Source of the DNA: Peptococcaceae bacterium UBA3933
GTDB taxonomy: Bacteria; Bacillota; Peptococcia; Peptococcales; BICA1-8
Length of the DNA: 10,269 nucleotides
Direction: 5' to 3'
NCBI GenBank assembly: GCA_002385805.1
Contig: DGEF01000053.1
Coordinates: 1-10,269, forward strand
Part shown: in pieces, positions 6,460 to 10,269 of the stretch
How positions within the stretch are numbered: the stretch's first letter is position 1
Layout of the letters: each line of letters opens with the position of its first letter
The notes under the pieces: model-generated
Told to the model about the DNA's origin: nothing
Seen by the model: the letters and a program-made list of their open reading frames with translations, nothing else
The model's database searches: none
Made by a program: the position numbers and the translations under genes

Positions 6460-6527
6460 ATACCCGTGAGGATTATGGTATAGATACAATTTACCGGCTT
6501 TAAAGGATTATGAAAGGAAGTACATTT

Positions 6528-7298
6528 ATGAGAATTTACTTTTTGGTGGACAACCTGGCGGGAAGAAACTGTCGTGCAGAGTGGGGTTTCTCTTTGTTTA
6601 TCGAAGGTAAAAAAAATATTCTTTTTGATTTTGGCGCATCTAATTTATTTTTACTTAATGCTCAAAAACTGGGTATTGACTTGGAAAAGGTTGACTATCT
6701 TGTTTTAAGTCACGGTCATTGGGATCATGGTAACGGGCTGGAGTATATAGCTAATAAAAAGCTAATTTGTCATCCTGAGGCCTTTATAAGAAGGTATAGA
6801 GATAATGAATATATTGGTTTACCTATAAACCTGGCTCAGGCCAGGGAAAAATTTGACCTTATTTTAAGTTCAGACCCTATTAAAATTGATGAAGAAATTG
6901 TTTTTCTTGGTCAGATACCCAGAAGAAATGATTTTGAAGCTAAGGATACTGTCTTTTGCAAAGAAGACGGTAGTAAAGACTTCGTTTTGGATGATACTGG
7001 ATTAGCTTTTAAAACGGAAAAAGGTTTAGTGATCATATCAGGATGTGCTCATGCAGGTATTTGTAATACTGTGGATTATGCAGTCAAGATAACAGGAATG
7101 AATAAGGTTTATGCTGTTTTAGGAGGTTTCCATTTAAAGGGAAAAGATCAAATTACTAATAAAACAATTACCTATTTGCAAAAACTAAGGGTAGAAAAAG
7201 TCATGCCCAGCCACTGTACACAATTTCCTGCCCTGGTTGAATTTAATAAAGCTTTTGGTAATCCACAGCTTTACTGTGGTCAGATTTTGGAATTATAA
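6528..7298 (+). CDS. MBL-fold metallohydrolase, MJ0301-like (dihydropterin-RFA-P synthase-related) family
   Basis: This 256-aa metallo-beta-lactamase-fold protein carries the metal motif SHGHWDHGNGL (61-71), giving His62, His64, Asp66 and His67. It also has SGCAHAGICN (171-180, His175), GGFHL (199-203, His202) and PSHCT (227-231, His229). This motif series is typical of the group annotated as 7,8-dihydropterin-6-methyl-4-(beta-D-ribofuranosyl)-aminobenzene-5'-phosphate synthase, named after an archaeal methanopterin-pathway enzyme. In bacteria lacking methanopterin the real substrate is unknown. The residue after SHCT is Gln where I expect Gly in many relatives. An in-frame ATG at 6510 is also possible, but the ATG at 6528 is preferred because AAAGGAAG lies seven bases upstream. 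No signal peptide is seen, so it is likely cytoplasmic. Confidence 0.88.
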   Translation: MRIYFLVDNLAGRNCRAEWGFSLFIEGKKNILFDFGASNLFLLNAQKLGIDLEKVDYLVLSHGHWDHGNGLEYIANKKLICHPEAFIRRYRDNEYIGLPINLAQAREKFDLILSSDPIKIDEEIVFLGQIPRRNDFEAKDTVFCKEDGSKDFVLDDTGLAFKTEKGLVIISGCAHAGICNTVDYAVKITGMNKVYAVLGGFHLKGKDQITNKTITYLQKLRVEKVMPSHCTQFPALVEFNKAFGNPQLYCGQILEL

Positions 7299-7302
7299 TA
7301 AA

Positions 7303-7332
7303 CAGGTAAAATAATTTTGTTTGTTTTTTATT
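7303..7332 (+). terminator. Weak AT-rich hairpin with T tract after the MBL-fold gene
   Basis: AAAAT/ATTTT with outer AAAC/GTTT pairs can form just after the MBL-fold stop codon and runs into TTGTTTTTT. The stem is almost all A-T and imperfect, so it may be a leaky terminator or nothing. Confidence 0.25.
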
Positions 7333-7350
7333 TAAATGGAGGGAAACTCG

Positions 7351-7572
7351 GTGTCAATATATCAACGTTCTTTTAAAATAACCTGTAGCCATTGTGGCTG
7401 GTATGTAATCCTCCGGCGAAATGGTGGAATGATCTCCATGTTTATAAATAACTTTAACAATTGTCCCAAGTGTGGAGGCAGTGACCTAAAGACTACCACT
7501 CCTACTTTTGCAGAAACCATAAATCCTTGGGAACAGTTCCGCAAATATTATTATAAATTTAAAAGTAAATAA
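7351..7572 (+). CDS. Small zinc-ribbon protein, 73 aa, unknown function
   Basis: Two knuckles are visible, CSHC (residues 12-15) and CPKC followed by GG (38-43). Together they give a four-cysteine zinc ribbon with a 22-residue spacer. A basic, tyrosine- and lysine-rich tail follows, ending in WEQFRKYYYKFKSK. Such small proteins often bind nucleic acid or act as accessory modules, but nothing more specific can be said. The start is taken as GTG at 7351: GGAGGG (7338-7343) is seven bases upstream. The ATG at 7336 overlaps this site and has no ribosome binding site of its own. The gene is 52 bases after the MBL-fold gene on the same strand and could share its transcript. Confidence 0.75.
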   Translation: MSIYQRSFKITCSHCGWYVILRRNGGMISMFINNFNNCPKCGGSDLKTTTPTFAETINPWEQFRKYYYKFKSK

Positions 7573-7666
7573 TAGAAAGTTATACAAAATTTACAATCTC
7601 CTTTTTACATATTTTTTTTAAAAAAACACAAAATAGTAGTGAACTTAAAAAAAGGAGGTTGAATAA

Positions 7667-7870
7667 ATGCCCAGAAATACAAATAAACCTGCAGTGCAAG
7701 GAGCCAGTAATTTTCTTGATCAATTTAAGTATGAAGTAGCTGGTGAATTGGGTTTAACTAATTACAACCAAGTTGACAAAGGGTCCTTGACTTCCAGGGA
7801 AAACGGTTATGTAGGCGGCTATATGGTTAGAAAGATGATTCAGTTTGCTGAGCAGAACATGGGTAAATAA
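7667..7870 (+). CDS. Alpha/beta-type small acid-soluble spore protein (SASP)
   Basis: This 67-aa protein matches the alpha/beta SASP family in length and in both conserved blocks. The first block has LDQFKYEVAGELGL (17-30), with the germination protease (GPR) cleavage region around YEVA. The second is LTSRENGYVGGYMVRKMI (41-58), the DNA-binding helix-turn-helix region. These proteins coat and protect DNA in dormant spores and are degraded on germination, so the host forms endospores. ATG at 7667 follows a strong AAAGGAGG site. Expression in the forespore from a sigmaG promoter is expected, but I could not find a convincing sigmaG -35/-10 pair. The upstream region has a striking T8A7 stretch (7612-7626). 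The gene is monocistronic, closed by the terminator at 7890-7930. Confidence 0.96.
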   Translation: MPRNTNKPAVQGASNFLDQFKYEVAGELGLTNYNQVDKGSLTSRENGYVGGYMVRKMIQFAEQNMGK

Positions 7871-7889
7871 CAAAAAGAATGATAATAAT

Positions 7890-7930
7890 AAAAAGTCAGG
7901 ACAAAAAATTTGTTCTGACTTTTTATTATT
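7890..7930 (+). terminator. Strong rho-independent terminator after the SASP gene
   Basis: A 16-bp stem (7890-7905 with 7909-7924) has one G-U pair and a three-base A loop, centred on GTCAGGAC and GTTCTGAC. It begins 20 bases after the stop codon. The A-rich 5' arm and T-rich 3' arm make it potentially bidirectional. Confidence 0.92.
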
Positions 7931-7956
7931 TATAAACTCTTTGATATTACAATAAT

Positions 7957-7985
7957 TTGCCGGATTTTATAAAAAAAGTTACAAT
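7957..7985 (+). promoter_or_regulatory. Candidate sigmaA promoter for the radical SAM gene
   Basis: TTGCCG (7957-7962) and TACAAT (7980-7985) are separated by exactly 17 bases, with an A-rich spacer. It sits between the SASP terminator and the radical SAM start, giving a leader of about 24 bases. Confidence 0.5.
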
Positions 7986-8015
7986 GTAAGTGAAATATAA
8001 ATAGGGGGCTTTCCG

Positions 8016-9161
8016 ATGGAATTTTTTTCCCTTTTATTTAAGAAAAAAGAAAATGGTCTTAATAAAAAAAATAAAATTTTTGAGGCCATTCAGGTTGAGG
8101 TGAGTTCCGTTTGTAACTTAAAATGTAAGTTTTGCCCTACTACTTACCTGAATGAAAAAGGGGAAAATATGCTAATGTCTTGGGAAACTTTTCAAAAGCT
8201 TCAATCTCTTTTTTCTAAGGCTAAATGGGTTTATTTGCAGGGGTGGGGCGAGCCTTTGCTGCACCCAAAAATATGGGAAATGGTTGCAATGATTAAGAAG
8301 GAAGGAGCTAGGGTTGGTTTTACAACAAACGGAACTTTACTCAATGAAAAAGCAATAACCAATTTAATAGAGTATCAGGTAGACCTGATTTCCACTTCAA
8401 TAGCCGGGGCTACCAGTCAAACCCATGAAAAATTACGGTGCAACTCTAATTTTCAAAATATTTGTAATAGCATTAAGTCTTTGGTGAAGAAAAAGAAAAT
8501 GGAAAAGAGCAAAAAACCATTGGTTACTCTTTCTTATATGTTAATCAAAGAAAATATAGTGGAACTTCCCCAAGCAGTAAAGTTAGCTTATGAATTAGGA
8601 GTAGAAGATATTTATACTACTAACTTAGATTATGTATTTAGTGAAGAAGCTAATCAGAGTAAAATTTTTGTTTGGGATAAATCTCTGGTCAATAGTTCTC
8701 ATGAAGAGTATATCCAAGAGGCAAAAAAATTCGCTCAGAGTAAAGATTTCACATTTCGTAGCTATCCAATAATTCTGGAAGAAGAACAGGCTGTATGTGC
8801 TCTAAACCCTTCAAAATTGGTTTTTATAACTGCTAACGGCGACGTTACTCCTTGCACTTATTTAGGTAGAAAGTATAACCCCAGGTATTATAAAAATAAA
8901 TATGTCCAATGGCCACGAAAAGTATTCGGAAATATTAATGATCAGGAGTTTATAAAGATTTGGGAGAATCCTGTCTATAAGGAATTTCGAAATAAATTTG
9001 AGAACAGAGTAAAAGCCTATGAAGAACTGATTTCAGTTTATACGGACTATGAACCGAATTTAACTAAAATTAATAATGCCCAAAGAAATTACTACCAAAG
9101 GCTAAAAGAAAATCCTTTGCCTGTGGAATGTCAATCTTGTCCCAAAATATATGGTATTTAA
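8016..9161 (+). CDS. Radical SAM protein with a C-terminal SPASM/twitch-like auxiliary cluster region
   Basis: This is a 381-aa cytoplasmic radical S-adenosylmethionine enzyme. The [4Fe-4S] motif is CNLKCKFC (Cys33, Cys37, Cys40). It is followed by the glycine-rich SAM-contacting GWGEPLLHP (76-84) and TTNGTLL (103-109), typical of the core barrel. The C-terminal half has Cys261, Cys280 in ANGDVTPC, then Cys372 and Cys375 in CQSCPKIYG. This fits four ligands of one auxiliary iron-sulfur cluster, as in SPASM/twitch proteins. Relatives mature peptides, modify proteins or make cofactors. No obvious precursor peptide, sulfatase or tungsten enzyme gene is adjacent, so substrate is unknown. The gene appears to stand alone: a terminator lies before it and a promoter candidate after it. 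The start at 8016 has only GGGGG seven bases upstream, a weaker ribosome binding site than its neighbours. Confidence 0.88.
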   Translation: MEFFSLLFKKKENGLNKKNKIFEAIQVEVSSVCNLKCKFCPTTYLNEKGENMLMSWETFQKLQSLFSKAKWVYLQGWGEPLLHPKIWEMVAMIKKEGARVGFTTNGTLLNEKAITNLIEYQVDLISTSIAGATSQTHEKLRCNSNFQNICNSIKSLVKKKKMEKSKKPLVTLSYMLIKENIVELPQAVKLAYELGVEDIYTTNLDYVFSEEANQSKIFVWDKSLVNSSHEEYIQEAKKFAQSKDFTFRSYPIILEEEQAVCALNPSKLVFITANGDVTPCTYLGRKYNPRYYKNKYVQWPRKVFGNINDQEFIKIWENPVYKEFRNKFENRVKAYEELISVYTDYEPNLTKINNAQRNYYQRLKENPLPVECQSCPKIYGI

Positions 9162-9175
9162 CAAAAAGTTTCTTC

Positions 9176-9204
9176 TTGCAAATTTTGACTTTAGAATACA
9201 TAAT
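9176..9204 (+). promoter_or_regulatory. Candidate sigmaA promoter for the UPF0316-psd pair
   Basis: TTGCAA (9176-9181) and CATAAT (9199-9204) are 17 bases apart, 50 bases before the ATG at 9255. It would drive the UPF0316 gene and the closely following psd. Confidence 0.5.
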
Positions 9205-9254
9205 AGTTTCTGTTGTGAGTAATTAATGAAAGGACAATAAAGGTGGAGGAGTCT

Positions 9255-9755
9255 ATGCAACAGTTAATTATAGTATTTTTAGCCATGGTTGTTTACGTTG
9301 GGTTAAATACCATAAGAGTGATTTTGGTAATTAGGGGGAGAAAAGGGCCTGCTTCATTAATAGCGGCTACTGAAAATTTTATTTACATGTCGGTTTTTGC
9401 TTATGCCATTGCTGATAGCAATAATAATATTTTTGCAATACTTGTTGCCTCAGGAGGTTATGCCTGTGGTGTTTTGGCCGGTACCTTTGTGGAAAAAAAA
9501 TTGAATATGGGCCATTTGGTAGTACAAATAATAGCTGACGGAGATTTGCATTTACTTCTGGAAGATTTACGCAGGGAAAATTATGCTATAACCAACTGGA
9601 AAGTTACCGGATTAAAAGGGGAAAAGGATATGCTTTATCTTTTGGTAAGGAAAAAAAGGTATTTGAGCTTAGAAACTAAAATAAAAGAATTAAAACCAAA
9701 TGCTTTTGTGGTAATGTATGAACCTAAATACTTTTATGGGGGCTATTGTGGCTAG
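9255..9755 (+). CDS. UPF0316 membrane protein with C-terminal DUF2179 domain
   Basis: The encoded 166-aa protein has three membrane helices in its first half (about 4-26, 36-52 and 57-77). A small soluble alpha/beta domain follows (about 85-166, from HLVVQIIADGD to VVMYEPKYFYGG). This layout and the DUF2179 C-terminal domain match UPF0316 proteins such as Bacillus YebE. DUF2179 is a small ligand-binding-like domain also found in YitT-type membrane proteins; the physiological role is not established. ATG at 9255 is chosen because GGAGG (9245-9249) lies five bases before it. A GTG at 9243, four codons upstream, has AAAGGA in place and cannot be excluded. The next gene starts 26 bases downstream, so the two are probably co-transcribed. 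Confidence 0.82.
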   Translation: MQQLIIVFLAMVVYVGLNTIRVILVIRGRKGPASLIAATENFIYMSVFAYAIADSNNNIFAILVASGGYACGVLAGTFVEKKLNMGHLVVQIIADGDLHLLLEDLRRENYAITNWKVTGLKGEKDMLYLLVRKKRYLSLETKIKELKPNAFVVMYEPKYFYGGYCG

Positions 9756-9781
9756 TAATTGTTACTTAAGGAGGGTAACAT

Positions 9782-10269
9782 TTGCGCATAGAGTATGTTA
9801 ACCGGGAAACAGGAGAAATTGAAGTTGAACAAGTAGTGGGAGAAAAATATTTAAATTGGCTTTACACCAGTTCTGTGGGGATGGGGCTTTTAGAATTAAT
9901 ATTTAAGAAAAAAGTTTTTAGTTATTTTTACGGGAAATTTCAAGACTTTTCTTTATCCAAGAGGAAAATTCCCCAGTTTATAAATAAGTACGGGGTTAAT
10001 GTTGAAGAACTTTTATTAAAACCTGAAGAATTTAGAAACTTTAATGAATTTTTCTACCGTAAATTAAAAGCTGGAGCAAGAAAAATAGACGATAGAGAAA
10101 ATAGGCTTATTTCGCCTGCTGACGGCAGGCTTTTAGCCTATGAAAAGATAGATATAGATAATCTAATACAAGTAAAAGGTTTTACTTATACCCTAAAAGA
10201 GCTGATTGGTGATGGATCATTGGCCGAGGATTTTCAAGGAGGAGCCTGTGTTGTAATCAGGCTTTGTCC
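9782..10269 (+). CDS. psd: Phosphatidylserine decarboxylase proenzyme, C-terminus cut by window edge
   Basis: The first 162 residues are present and the frame stays open to the window end. They match the clostridial-type Psd: GEKYLNWLYTS (20-30), NEFFYRKLK (88-96), the SPADG motif (111-115) carrying the catalytic-triad Asp114, VKGFTY (131-136), and ACVVIRLC (155-162). In relatives this last stretch continues into P-x-D-Y-H-R-F-H with the catalytic histidine. The enzyme is membrane associated and converts phosphatidylserine to phosphatidylethanolamine using a pyruvoyl group made by self-cleavage at a downstream LGST-like site, which lies outside the window. The start is TTG at 9782, fixed by AAGGAGG (9768-9774) seven bases upstream. 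It follows the UPF0316 gene by 26 bases, pointing to one transcript. Confidence 0.92.
   Translation, partial: MRIEYVNRETGEIEVEQVVGEKYLNWLYTSSVGMGLLELIFKKKVFSYFYGKFQDFSLSKRKIPQFINKYGVNVEELLLKPEEFRNFNEFFYRKLKAGARKIDDRENRLISPADGRLLAYEKIDIDNLIQVKGFTYTLKELIGDGSLAEDFQGGACVVIRLC

Larger units (their letters stand above)
6336..6503 (+). pseudogene. Coding-like stretch without start, possible gene remnant
   Basis: One frame is open from after a TGA at 6333 to TAA at 6501-6503, 55 codons. Its last part (from about 6414) reads EIYKTIGLDSIAELKYTRED, then YGIDTIYRL, with a codon and residue composition like real protein. No ATG is present, the only GTG candidate (6390) lacks a ribosome binding site, and the frame crosses the terminator hairpin. 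It may be a decayed gene end or simply chance; I recognise no family. Confidence 0.2.
6251..6527 (+). other. 277-base gap with a possible leader RNA and coding-like remnant
   Basis: The gap holds, in order: a short inverted repeat TAACTT-G-AAGTTA (6267-6279); a possible stem TCCGAT/GTCGGA (6308-6313 with 6336-6341); the GGGTGG/CCACCC terminator-like hairpin (6361-6383); a frame without good start ending at 6503; and a candidate promoter before the MBL-fold gene. I could not match the upstream stem region to any riboswitch or T-box pattern I know. Confidence 0.5.

Noticed and set aside
7579..7614. SigmaG promoter for the SASP gene (GTTATA and CATATTT)
   Set aside because: The spacing, about 23 bases, is too long for sigmaG and the -35 does not fit, so it is not listed as a feature.
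7612..7626. T8A7 tract as a terminator hairpin
   Set aside because: It cannot form a stable RNA hairpin with so little loop and no G-C pairs; it is more likely just an AT-rich or bent stretch upstream of the SASP gene.

Overview
The window looks like chromosomal DNA from a low-GC, endospore-forming Firmicute, most likely an anaerobe of the Clostridia or a related group. The AT-rich sequence, strong AAGGAGG-type ribosome binding sites, frequent TTG and GTG starts, an alpha/beta-type small acid-soluble spore protein (SASP) and a clostridial-type phosphatidylserine decarboxylase all support this. The genus cannot be resolved by eye. No rRNA, tRNA, CRISPR array, insertion sequence or phage gene is visible.

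Left part (1-3102). A secreted bacterial Ig-like (Big_2) protein runs off the left edge on the minus strand behind a good extended -10 promoter. Next to it is a 68-residue single-helix membrane protein on the same strand. Divergent to these, on the plus strand, is a CoA-disulfide/persulfide reductase fused to a rhodanese domain (1075-2772). It converges on a 98-residue membrane-anchored small protein.

Middle part (3196-6250). A YibE/F-family membrane protein (minus) is divergent from an exported NodB-type polysaccharide deacetylase (plus), which ends in a clear intrinsic terminator. A beta-hydroxyacid dehydrogenase of the 3-hydroxyisobutyrate dehydrogenase family follows as an apparently separate unit.

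Right part (6251-10269). A 277-base gap contains a GC-rich terminator-like hairpin with a possible leader stem before it, and a coding-like stretch with no good start. After it come an MBL-fold hydrolase of the MJ0301-like family, a small four-cysteine zinc-ribbon protein, the SASP gene with a strong terminator, a radical SAM protein with a second C-terminal cysteine set, and a UPF0316/DUF2179 membrane protein closely followed by phosphatidylserine decarboxylase, cut by the right edge.

Most genes appear to be one- or two-gene transcription units with their own promoters or terminators. Common themes are cell-envelope functions (Ig-like protein, deacetylase, YibE/F, UPF0316, Psd), thiol/persulfide redox chemistry and sporulation. 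I see no convincing multi-gene novel system. The points most worth a second look are the radical SAM protein of unknown substrate, the 6251-6527 gap, and a 15-bp palindromic motif repeated in two regulatory regions.
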